This document shows, piece by piece, positions 1 to 6,731 of a DNA stretch of 26,008 bases; the first letter of the stretch is position 1; the number at the start of each line of letters is the position of its first letter. The stretch is from Halothece sp. MAG (GTDB taxonomy: Bacteria > Cyanobacteriota > Cyanobacteriia > Cyanobacteriales > Rubidibacteraceae), in the NCBI GenBank assembly GCA_018610095.1, contig JAHEOB010000258.1, positions 1 through 26,008 of the forward strand, given 5' to 3'. Position numbers and translations under genes: made by a program. The notes beneath the pieces are model-generated. The model was not told the DNA's origin. It did not search any database and saw only the letters and a program-made list of their open reading frames with translations.

Positions 1-152
1 AACACTGCCCCAAGAATCGTAATGCCTGAGATGGCATTTGCCCCTGACATCAGTGGCGTATGCAAAGTGGGCGGAACTTTATTGATGACTTCAAACCCCA
101 CAAAGGCAGCTAGTACAAATACAAATAAGCTTGCCATAATCGTTGTTTCCAT
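1..152 (-). CDS. pntA2: NAD(P) transhydrogenase alpha subunit part 2, PntA-2 (3' part cut off by window edge)
   Basis: The first 50 codons are visible, read on the minus strand from an ATG at 152. The residues form a hydrophobic helix (MASLFVFVLAAFVGFEV) followed by a loop with PPTLHTPLMSGANAISG, typical of the membrane-embedded C-terminal part of the transhydrogenase alpha chain. The PPTLHTPLMSG segment is strongly conserved in this family. The complete enzyme couples hydride transfer between NADH and NADP+ to proton movement across the membrane. In cyanobacteria the alpha chain is split into a soluble NAD-binding part (PntA-1) and this membrane part, followed by PntB. Only 13 bases separate it from pntA-1 upstream, so they are surely one operon. 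PntB is expected just beyond the left edge. The gene is not broken; it simply leaves the window. Confidence 0.9.
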   Translation of the reverse strand, partial: METTIMASLFVFVLAAFVGFEVINKVPPTLHTPLMSGANAISGITILGAV

Positions 153-165
153 GGTTATTTCCTCG

Positions 166-1317
166 TTATACTTTCGATTCGGTTTTCGACGCTAAAATAT
201 CTTTGACCCGTTGATTGCGGAGTTCTCCATTATAGGTGAGACAAATACTATCGATAATATCGTCTTCAAAATCCATTTGCATTTGTTCCTCTTTCACCAG
301 ATATTGCAGCAAGGTGGAAATGTTTTTGCTGTACATCTGGCTGGCGTGAACCGGGAGAGAAGAGGGCAAGTTAATGGGCGAAATTAAGGTGATACCGGGA
401 TCAAGTTGAATATCTTTTCCAGCTTCAGTGGGTTCGCAGTTGCCCCCTTGTTCTCCAGCTAGATCCACAATGACTGAACCGGGTTTCATTTCTTTAATCA
501 TGTCATTGGTCACTAGGAGAGGAGCTCGTTTTCCTTGCACTTGGGCAGTAGTAATGACAACATCTGCTGTTGCGACGTGTTGAGCAATCAGTTGTTGTGA
601 CTGCTGTTTGGAGTCTTGGGAAACTTCCTTGGCGTAACCGTCTTTAGTGGTGGTGTCTTCTTGCAATTCCATTTCTACAAATTCTGCCCCGAGACTCTGA
701 ACTTGTTCTTTGACTTCAGGGCGAATATCAAAGGCTTCCACAAGTGCCCCCAGACGACGGGCGGTGGCAATGGCTTGTAAGCCTGCTACACCGACCCCAA
801 TGACAAAAACTGTGGCAGGGCGAATTGTACCTGCTGCCGTAGTTAACATGGGGAAGAATTTGGGAAGGGCAGACGCGCCCAGTAGTGCTGCTTTGTAACC
901 TGCAATGTTACCTTGCGAAGATAGGGCATCCATGCTTTGTGCCCGACTGGTACGAGGCATTAATTCCAAGGAAAAGGTATTGATCCCTTTATCTGCTAAT
1001 TGTTGAATTAATTCAGGTTGCCCAAGGGGATCCAGTAATCCCACTAACGATTTTCCGCTTTCTAACAGCGGTAATTCTTCTTCTTTGAGGGAAGAAACTT
1101 TAACAATGATGTCAGCGTTTTGCCAAAGGGTGGCTTTATCGTTAACAATTGTTGCACCTGCTTGTTCATAATCGCGATCGCTGAAAAAGGCTGCTTCTCC
1201 TGCCCCTGCTTCCACATGAATCTCCCAACTTTGTTTGACTAAACGGGAGACAACATCAGGAATTAACGCGACCCGATTTTCTCCGACTTCAATTTCTTTT
1301 GTAACTGCTACTTTCAT
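166..1317 (-). CDS. pntA1: NAD(P) transhydrogenase alpha subunit part 1, PntA-1 (soluble NAD(H)-binding domain I)
   Basis: The 383-residue product is the soluble dI component of the proton-translocating transhydrogenase. It binds NAD(H) and passes hydride to NADP+ held by PntB. The N-terminus MKVAVTKEIEVGENRVALIP has the alanine dehydrogenase/PntA signature. The loop that helps hold nucleotide and meets the NADP domain is visible around residues 121-136 (Arg125, Gln127, Asp130, Gln135). The Rossmann motif GVGVAG lies at 174-179, followed by an acidic strand end (AFDIRP) suited to NAD rather than NADP. There is no membrane segment, which fits the split cyanobacterial form. It is the first gene of the operon, with pntA-2 directly downstream. 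A candidate promoter lies at 1370-1397. Confidence 0.96.
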   Translation of the reverse strand: MKVAVTKEIEVGENRVALIPDVVSRLVKQSWEIHVEAGAGEAAFFSDRDYEQAGATIVNDKATLWQNADIIVKVSSLKEEELPLLESGKSLVGLLDPLGQPELIQQLADKGINTFSLELMPRTSRAQSMDALSSQGNIAGYKAALLGASALPKFFPMLTTAAGTIRPATVFVIGVGVAGLQAIATARRLGALVEAFDIRPEVKEQVQSLGAEFVEMELQEDTTTKDGYAKEVSQDSKQQSQQLIAQHVATADVVITTAQVQGKRAPLLVTNDMIKEMKPGSVIVDLAGEQGGNCEPTEAGKDIQLDPGITLISPINLPSSLPVHASQMYSKNISTLLQYLVKEEQMQMDFEDDIIDSICLTYNGELRNQRVKDILASKTESKV

Positions 1318-1369
1318 GTTTAATGGAATGTCTCTACAACTCCGTAAGGAATGGACAATGAATGATCTA

Positions 1370-1397
1370 TTTTTAATCTCTATGGGCTAGTTGTCAA
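1370..1397 (-). promoter_or_regulatory. Candidate sigma-70-type promoter of the pntA operon
   Basis: On the minus strand a perfect TTGACA (1397-1392) is followed after 16 bases by TAAAAA (1375-1370), about 50 bases upstream of the pntA-1 start codon. The -35 element is a full match; the -10 element matches at four of six positions. This is inferred by eye only. Confidence 0.35.
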
Positions 1398-1504
1398 ATA
1401 TCTGAATATCGCCAACAATGAACATAGAGGTGATTTTAGGTGATTTTTGACTTTTCTCACATTGCTTGATAATCCAATAAAATCTAGGGATGATAGGGGT
1501 AGTA

Positions 1505-1963
1505 ATGAAATTTCATCGACCTTGGCAGCTACTGCCCTGTCTTATTCTACTACTAATTGTGTTGTTAACGGCTTGTGGGGGCAATAACCCTCCGAAAGGA
1601 TTAGCCCCTGGGGGAGAGATTATTAAACACGCGATCGCGCGAAAACTAACGTTAACCGAAGATCGCTTGAGCAATCAACTGCAAAATCCCACAAGTAGTG
1701 AATTTCAAGTAAAAAATGTAACCGTTAAAACCCTCAATCCCATTTATATTGCGGGCTTACCAACTTATCAAATTAACGGTACTTATACTCTAAAATTAAA
1801 ATTGCCCCGACAGGAAGTAACTCAAAATAAGAATGAGTTTGAGGTTTATTTACAACGACAAGTCGAAGGAAAAACTTGGCGGTTATTAATTCCTGAACAG
1901 GGGGATGGGGAATTGGAAAAACAGGAACAAGCCACGGTTTGGAAAAGCTATCTAGTAACCTAA
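1505..1963 (+). CDS. Small predicted lipoprotein of unknown function
   Basis: The 152-residue product begins MKFHRPWQ, followed by a run of leucine and isoleucine and a lipobox LLTAC with the lipidated cysteine at residue 24 and GGNN after it. This is a signal peptidase II signal sequence, so the mature protein should be membrane-anchored facing the periplasm. The remainder is hydrophilic with alternating beta-type segments (for example YQINGTYTLKLKL) and ends in a strand-rich region. I do not recognise a named family and give no function. An in-frame ATG five codons upstream at 1490 is possible, but 1505 gives a standard signal peptide and has AGGGGT just before it. A TTGACT box at 1447-1452 with GATAAT at 1468-1473 could be its promoter, though the 15-base spacing is short. 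Confidence 0.8.
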   Translation: MKFHRPWQLLPCLILLLIVLLTACGGNNPPKGLAPGGEIIKHAIARKLTLTEDRLSNQLQNPTSSEFQVKNVTVKTLNPIYIAGLPTYQINGTYTLKLKLPRQEVTQNKNEFEVYLQRQVEGKTWRLLIPEQGDGELEKQEQATVWKSYLVT

Positions 1964-1996
1964 GATAATTAACCAGTGTTAACCAAAGGTATTCTT

Positions 1997-2965
1997 ATGA
2001 GTGATAATCAACAGCGAATTCTGGGTTATTTTATTGAAGAAGCTAAGGAACACTTAGCCACCATTGAACAAGGATTAGAGGATCTGCAGCAGACAAGTCA
2101 AGATTCAGAAAAAGTTCATGAGTTATTTCGGGCGGCTCACTCGGTTAAAGGCGGTGGGGCAATGTTGGGATATAACAGTATTCAAAAAACCGCCCATCGT
2201 CTTGAAGATGCTTTTAAGGTATTTCGAGATGGGAATGTTCAAGTTGATGACGAATTAGAATCCCTTTTTTTTGAGGCGTTTGATCTGTTACAAGATTTAA
2301 TTACTCGCTTAGAATCCCCAGAAGGCTTAACTGAAGCCCAAGGGAAAGAATTAGTGGAGCAAGCAGCCCCAAAATTTAAACAATTACAAAGCCACCTGAA
2401 TAAATGTGCCGATATCACCCCTGTTATTGCTGACTTAGGCGAAGCAGGTGGTGATGGCAAACAGGCAGAACCCCAAAAATCCTCCAGCAGTGAGGCTTCT
2501 AGCAGCCGTGAAACCGCTAGTGAAACATCTGAATCAGATAGTAAAGAAAGCCCTTTAACCCAATTACGACCCTTATTACGGGAAATGTTGGACTACTTTA
2601 AAGGGGAAGAAAGTGACAACAGTCGCCAAACACTACAAGAAATCTGCGATCGCGCCAAGAAAGTTGCTAAAGACGAGCAAAATTGGCAAACCTTACTCGA
2701 TCAAGCAAAAAGCGCGATCAGCAACCCCAAACATTCTTATGAAACCCTTGCCCCCATCATTATCAAAGAAATTAAGCAAGGAGCGGATTATTTAGAATTA
2801 GGGAAATCGGAAAAAATTACCGCTAGTGATGCGCTCAAACACCTTGCAGAAGCCTCAACTCCCCAAGTTTTAATGCCCACTGATCCCCAAGCTGCAGCAG
2901 AGTTACTCAAACGAGTCTTTAATCAGCAGCAGTTATCACAACTCAAAGAAAAAATTGGAGTGTAA
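1997..2965 (+). CDS. Hpt-domain (histidine phosphotransfer) protein with acidic linker and C-terminal helical domain
   Basis: The 322-residue product opens with a helical histidine-phosphotransfer domain (about residues 1-120). The phospho-accepting histidine is His48 in HSVKGGGAMLGY, which matches the CheA/PilL-type Hpt motif. Such domains relay phosphate between response regulators and kinases. A low-complexity Ser/Glu-rich linker (about 155-190) follows, then a C-terminal domain of about 130 residues, mostly helical, that I do not recognise. There is no kinase ATPase, CheW or receiver domain, so it must act with partners encoded elsewhere, perhaps in taxis or pilus control. The start at 1997 is chosen because the Hpt fold begins directly and AAAGGT precedes it; a GTG at 1976 would add seven unlikely residues. 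The nearest neighbours do not reveal its pathway. Confidence 0.85.
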   Translation: MSDNQQRILGYFIEEAKEHLATIEQGLEDLQQTSQDSEKVHELFRAAHSVKGGGAMLGYNSIQKTAHRLEDAFKVFRDGNVQVDDELESLFFEAFDLLQDLITRLESPEGLTEAQGKELVEQAAPKFKQLQSHLNKCADITPVIADLGEAGGDGKQAEPQKSSSSEASSSRETASETSESDSKESPLTQLRPLLREMLDYFKGEESDNSRQTLQEICDRAKKVAKDEQNWQTLLDQAKSAISNPKHSYETLAPIIIKEIKQGADYLELGKSEKITASDALKHLAEASTPQVLMPTDPQAAAELLKRVFNQQQLSQLKEKIGV

Positions 2966-3072
2966 AGTACCCAACGATTCGTTTAATTGATGGCGTTGAC
3001 TTGGTATGGTATCAATGGAATCATCTACAAGTGATCGTTGTTGATGAGTTATGGTTAATTTTTGACATTTAA
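2966..3072 (+). other. Open frame without a start after the Hpt gene; possible remnant or frameshift extension
   Basis: The gap between the Hpt gene and accC is not obviously regulatory. One frame stays open from inside the Hpt gene's last codons through a stop at 3070-3072. Its reading includes the protein-like stretch LIDGVDLVWYQWNHLQVIVV and ends VDELWLIFDI. It has no ATG, only weak TTG (3001) and GTG (3031) possibilities. It would join the Hpt frame by a -1 slip on the run of six A at 2949-2954. It may equally be chance, so it is listed as an observation rather than a gene. Confidence 0.25.
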
Positions 3073-3121
3073 TCATTATCGGTTACCAAAATCAGTCAAG
3101 TTTTATTTGTGATAATTAGCA

Positions 3122-4474
3122 ATGTCGTTTTCCAAAATTTTAATTGCCAATCGTGGGGAAATTGCTCTGCGAATTTTACACAGTTGTGAAGAACTAGGAA
3201 TTCCAACGGTTGCTGTTCATTCCACTATTGATCGCAATGCCCTGCATGTGCAATTGGCTGATGAAAGTGTTTGTATTGGAGAACCCCCTTCTAATAAAAG
3301 TTATCTCAAGATTTCCAACTTAATTGCTGCTGCCCTGACTCGTAACGCCAGTGCTATCCATCCTGGCTATGGGTTTTTATCGGAAGATGCTAGATTTGCC
3401 GAAATTTGTGCGGATCATCAAATTCACTTTATTGGTCCCAGTGCTAGTGCCATCCGCTCTATGGGGGATAAATCAACTGCAAGAGAGACCATGCAGCAAG
3501 CAGGGGTCCCTGTTGTTCCTGGTAGTGAAGGATTAGTGGCTGATGAAACCGCAGCCCATCAAGTTGCCAGAGACATTGGTTATCCTGTGATGTTAAAAGC
3601 AACTGCAGGTGGTGGGGGACGAGGGATGCGCTTAGTTAATAGTGAACCAGACTTAAGCAAGTTATTTCAAGCAGCTAAAGGAGAATCAGAAGCAGCATTT
3701 GGAAATAGTGGCATTTATTTGGAAAAGTGTATTGAATGCCCCCGTCATGTTGAAATTCAAATTTTAGGGGATAGTTACGGCAATGTCATTCACCTCGGAG
3801 AACGAGACTGTTCCATTCAACGTCGTCATCAAAAATTGTTAGAAGAAGCCCCTAGTCCAGCACTAACCCCTGAAATACGAGAAAAAATGGGACAAGCGGC
3901 GGTGAAAGCTGCTCAATCCATTGATTATGTTGGGGCAGGAACTGTGGAGTTTTTGTTGGATGCTTACGGTAACTTTTACTTCATGGAAATGAATACCCGC
4001 ATCCAAGTGGAACACCCAGTGACGGAAATGATTACGGGGTTAGATTTAATTGCGGAGCAAATTCGCGTTGCTCAAGGGGAACCACTGAGTTTACAACAAG
4101 AAGATGTGGAAATTCGGGGTCATGCCATTGAATGTCGCATTAATGCAGAAGATCCTGACCATGAATTTCGCCCCCAACCCGGTCGTATTAATGGCTATCT
4201 TGCTCCCGGCGGTCCTGGCGTGAGGATGGATTCCCATGTTTATACTGATTACGAAATTCCTCCTTATTATGATTCCCTAATTGGTAAATTAATTGTTTGG
4301 GATCGCAGCAGGGAAGCAGCCATTCAACGTATGAAACGCGCCCTAAAGGAATGTGCTATTACAGGAGTGATAACAACCATTAGCTTTCATCAAAAGATTT
4401 TAGAAACGCCTGCCTTTTTAAAAGGGGATGTTTATACCAATTTTATCGAACAACATTTAATGAATGACAGTTAA
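3122..4474 (+). CDS. accC: Biotin carboxylase subunit of acetyl-CoA carboxylase (AccC)
   Basis: The 450-residue product matches the length of bacterial AccC. It carboxylates the biotin on the carrier protein AccB using ATP and bicarbonate, the first half-reaction of fatty acid synthesis. Visible features are the N-terminal domain start KILIANRGEIA, the ATP-grasp glycine-rich loop KATAGGGGRGMR (159-170, Lys159), His209, Lys238 in RRHQKLLEEAPSP, Glu276, and the catalytic strand EMNTRIQVEHPVTE (289-302) with Glu289 and Arg293. All core residues appear intact. The gene seems monocistronic here, since accB is not adjacent. GATAAT preceded by TG at 3108-3116 resembles an extended -10 element but lies so close to the ATG that it would give a leaderless message. 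Confidence 0.97.
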   Translation: MSFSKILIANRGEIALRILHSCEELGIPTVAVHSTIDRNALHVQLADESVCIGEPPSNKSYLKISNLIAAALTRNASAIHPGYGFLSEDARFAEICADHQIHFIGPSASAIRSMGDKSTARETMQQAGVPVVPGSEGLVADETAAHQVARDIGYPVMLKATAGGGGRGMRLVNSEPDLSKLFQAAKGESEAAFGNSGIYLEKCIECPRHVEIQILGDSYGNVIHLGERDCSIQRRHQKLLEEAPSPALTPEIREKMGQAAVKAAQSIDYVGAGTVEFLLDAYGNFYFMEMNTRIQVEHPVTEMITGLDLIAEQIRVAQGEPLSLQQEDVEIRGHAIECRINAEDPDHEFRPQPGRINGYLAPGGPGVRMDSHVYTDYEIPPYYDSLIGKLIVWDRSREAAIQRMKRALKECAITGVITTISFHQKILETPAFLKGDVYTNFIEQHLMNDS

Positions 4475-4523
4475 CGGTAATTCGTGATTTGCTATTGGTA
4501 CAAACAAATAAAATGATTGTGTT

Positions 4524-5558
4524 ATGACAACCTTAAATTGGGAAACTGAAGCCGTGTGTCGCATTTTAGATGCCAACCTCGATCGCGCTCGTGAAGGCAT
4601 CCGCATTATTGAAGAATGGTGTCGCTTTGCCCTCAATAATGGTCATTTCGTCCAAGTGTGTAAACAGATTCGTCAAACCCTTGCTCAGTGGCATAGCAAT
4701 GACATTCGCCAAGCCCGTAATACGGAGCAAGATGAAGGAACGACGTTAACGCATCCCTTGGAAGAGCAACGGGAGAATTGTCAACAACTGTTACAGATTA
4801 ATTTCTCTCGTACTCAAGAAGCCTTGCGCGTGTTAGAAGAGTATGGCAAGGTTTATGATCCTAGGTTGGGAAAGACTTGCAAACAGTTACGTTATCAACT
4901 CTATATCCTAGAAACTGACTTATTAGGGAGTTCCCCCCAACATAAACTGCAATCGGCACAACTGTACTTGGTAACAACCCCTAGTGAGAATCTCTTCTCC
5001 ATTGTCGAGGGTGCTTTAAAAGGGGGGGTCTCTGTGGTGCAATATCGAAATAAACAAGCAGATGACAGCCAGCAAATTGCAGAAGCCCAAGCATTGTGTG
5101 AGTTGTGCCATCGCTATGGCGCTTTATTTTTAATGAACGATCGCGCCGATTTAGCCGTTGCGGTCAATGCCGACGGTGTCCATTTGGGACAACAAGACCT
5201 GCCCATTACTGTTGCCCGTCAAATTTTAGGCCCCAACAAAATCATTGGGCGTTCCACCAGCAACCCTCTAGAACTCGACAGCGCGATCGCGGAAGGAGCA
5301 AACTATGTCGGTGTAGGACCGATTTATCAAACACCGACTAAACCCGGAAAGTCCCCTGCTGGGATGGAATATATTGATTATGCTATTAAACATTCCCCCA
5401 TTCCTTGGTTCGCCATCGGTGGCATCAATAGCGAAAATATTGCAACCGTGGTGGAAGCAGGAGCCCCTCGGGTAGCGGTGGTTCGTGCCATTATGGAAGC
5501 CCGGGATCCTCAAAAAGCAACTCAGTCACTCCTTTCACCCTTTCAAAACCATGTCTAA
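4524..5558 (+). CDS. thiE: Thiamine phosphate synthase, cyanobacterial long form (ThiE with N-terminal domain)
   Basis: The 344-residue product joins HMP-pyrophosphate and the thiazole phosphate to give thiamine phosphate. The catalytic TIM barrel covers about residues 143-340. Markers are VVQYRNK (171-177), MNDRADLA (204-211), GVHLGQQDLP (218-227), GRSTSN (242-247), the phosphate-contacting GVGPIYQTPTKPGK (263-276) and AIGGIN (297-302). Ordinary bacterial ThiE is about 210 residues. The additional N-terminal helical domain of about 135 residues is the known cyanobacterial arrangement. That domain contains two similar segments, NLDRAREGIRIIEEW (18-32) and NFSRTQEALRVLEEY (93-107), suggesting an internal duplication. 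No TPP riboswitch is visible in the 49 bases upstream. The stop overlaps the start of thiS by eight bases, so translation is coupled. Confidence 0.96.
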   Translation: MTTLNWETEAVCRILDANLDRAREGIRIIEEWCRFALNNGHFVQVCKQIRQTLAQWHSNDIRQARNTEQDEGTTLTHPLEEQRENCQQLLQINFSRTQEALRVLEEYGKVYDPRLGKTCKQLRYQLYILETDLLGSSPQHKLQSAQLYLVTTPSENLFSIVEGALKGGVSVVQYRNKQADDSQQIAEAQALCELCHRYGALFLMNDRADLAVAVNADGVHLGQQDLPITVARQILGPNKIIGRSTSNPLELDSAIAEGANYVGVGPIYQTPTKPGKSPAGMEYIDYAIKHSPIPWFAIGGINSENIATVVEAGAPRVAVVRAIMEARDPQKATQSLLSPFQNHV

Positions 5559-5778
5559 TGAGACGATTACGGTTACAGTTAACGGCGAGTCAGTGACTTG
5601 TTCTCGCCACACACCCGTTGCAGAAGTGATTACGCAACTCGATTATAATCCGCAATTAGTGGCAATTGAATACAACGGAGAAATTCTGCACCGCCAACAT
5701 TGGTCAAATACCCTCGTCAATCAAGGGGACCAATTGGAAATTGTAACCATCGTGGGTGGTGGTTGTTGCCAAAATTAA
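5551..5778 (+). CDS. thiS: Sulfur carrier protein ThiS, with residues after the terminal Gly-Gly
   Basis: The 75-residue product has the beta-grasp fold of ThiS, which carries sulfur as a C-terminal thiocarboxylate for thiazole formation. It begins MSNETITVTVNGE, contains the typical NPQLVAIEYNGEIL segment, and ends LEIVTIVGGG followed by CCQN. Active ThiS normally ends in Gly-Gly, so the CCQN tail implies either trimming or a lineage-specific variation. The start at 5551 lies inside the end of thiE with an eight-base overlap. An upstream in-frame start at 5485 would lie deep inside thiE and add residues that do not belong to the family, so it was rejected. The thiE-thiS pairing itself supports the assignment. 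Confidence 0.93.
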   Translation: MSNETITVTVNGESVTCSRHTPVAEVITQLDYNPQLVAIEYNGEILHRQHWSNTLVNQGDQLEIVTIVGGGCCQN

Positions 5779-5820
5779 GCATGATTGAAATAGATAGTTA
5801 TAAAAGGGTCAAGTAGAGTC

Positions 5821-6726
5821 ATGTTAAAAAACATCCCTTGGAAACGCCTAGTTAAATCAATTCTGCTAGTGAGTCTAGTATTTGCTCTTGTGTTTAGCGA
5901 TATTAGTGATGCTTGGGCCGCCCGTAGTGGTGGACGTATTGGCGGGGGTGGTTTTGGTAGTCCCAATAGCACCGCTCCTTCTCCAAAAGGAAATCCTCGA
6001 GGGGGCGGAGGATTTGGTTTACCATTTATTATCCCTTTCTTTGGATTTGGCGGTTTTGGCAGTATCTTTACCATCCTCATTTTCTTTGCCATTGCTAACT
6101 TCTTAGTACGAAGTTTCCAAAATGCTGGTTTTGGCGGAGGCGATGGTGGTGGCAACGTTGCCACTGCTAACCCCAAAGTGACCGTTGCCAAAGTTCAAGT
6201 GGGATTACTTGCAGAAGCAAAAGAACTGCAAAAAGAACTTAACGAGCTTGCGCAACGAGCAGATACAGGAACGCCTTCTGGTCGGGCTAAAGTCGTACAG
6301 GAAGCTAGCCTGTCCCTATTACGTCATCCTGAATACTGGGTTTATGCCACAGGGGAAGCCAATGTTTCCCGTTTAGAGGATGCAGAAAACCAGTTCAATC
6401 GCATGGCTCTTTCAGAGCGTAGTAAATATAGCGAAGAAACCCTTTCTAATGTCGAAAGCCAACTCCATCGCAGCCAGAGTCAAACCACCACTGCCGATAG
6501 GCCTTCGGAATATATCCTTGTCACTTTACTGGTTGGCATACAAGGAAAAATCGATTTTCCTGAAATTAATAATGCTAATAATCTTCGTCAAGCCCTACGG
6601 CAATTAGGTAGTGCCAATAGTGATAATCTGTTAGCAGTGGAAGTCATTTGGACGCCTCAAGCAGAAGAGGATACACTAAGCGATGATGACTTGCTAGCTG
6701 CTTATCCCGACTTAAAACCGTTATAA
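5821..6726 (+). CDS. DUF1517 family membrane protein
   Basis: The 301-residue product starts with a basic segment and a long hydrophobic stretch ending DAWAARSGGR, which looks like a signal peptide with an AWA cleavage region. A glycine-rich stretch follows (about 35-70 and again 102-112), with a second hydrophobic segment around 75-97 (SIFTILIFFAIANFLVRSF). The soluble C-terminal half includes KVQVGLLAEAKELQKEL and SRLEDAENQFNRMALSERSKY. This order is characteristic of DUF1517 proteins of cyanobacteria and plastids. A plant member, FLAP1, has been linked to proton homeostasis under fluctuating light; I recall this from the literature and cannot check it here. The gene sits 42 bases after thiS and 5 bases before PBP2, so co-transcription with the latter is likely. 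Confidence 0.88.
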   Translation: MLKNIPWKRLVKSILLVSLVFALVFSDISDAWAARSGGRIGGGGFGSPNSTAPSPKGNPRGGGGFGLPFIIPFFGFGGFGSIFTILIFFAIANFLVRSFQNAGFGGGDGGGNVATANPKVTVAKVQVGLLAEAKELQKELNELAQRADTGTPSGRAKVVQEASLSLLRHPEYWVYATGEANVSRLEDAENQFNRMALSERSKYSEETLSNVESQLHRSQSQTTTADRPSEYILVTLLVGIQGKIDFPEINNANNLRQALRQLGSANSDNLLAVEVIWTPQAEEDTLSDDDLLAAYPDLKPL

Positions 6727-6731
6727 GTGAT

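Noticed and set aside
5485..5550. 22-residue N-terminal extension of ThiS
   Set aside because: It lies inside thiE in another frame, and the beta-grasp domain begins at the ATG at 5551.
5775..6191. 138-codon open frame antisense to the DUF1517 gene
   Set aside because: Pro/Lys-rich product created by the glycine-rich stretch of the sense gene; the sense protein is clearly recognised.
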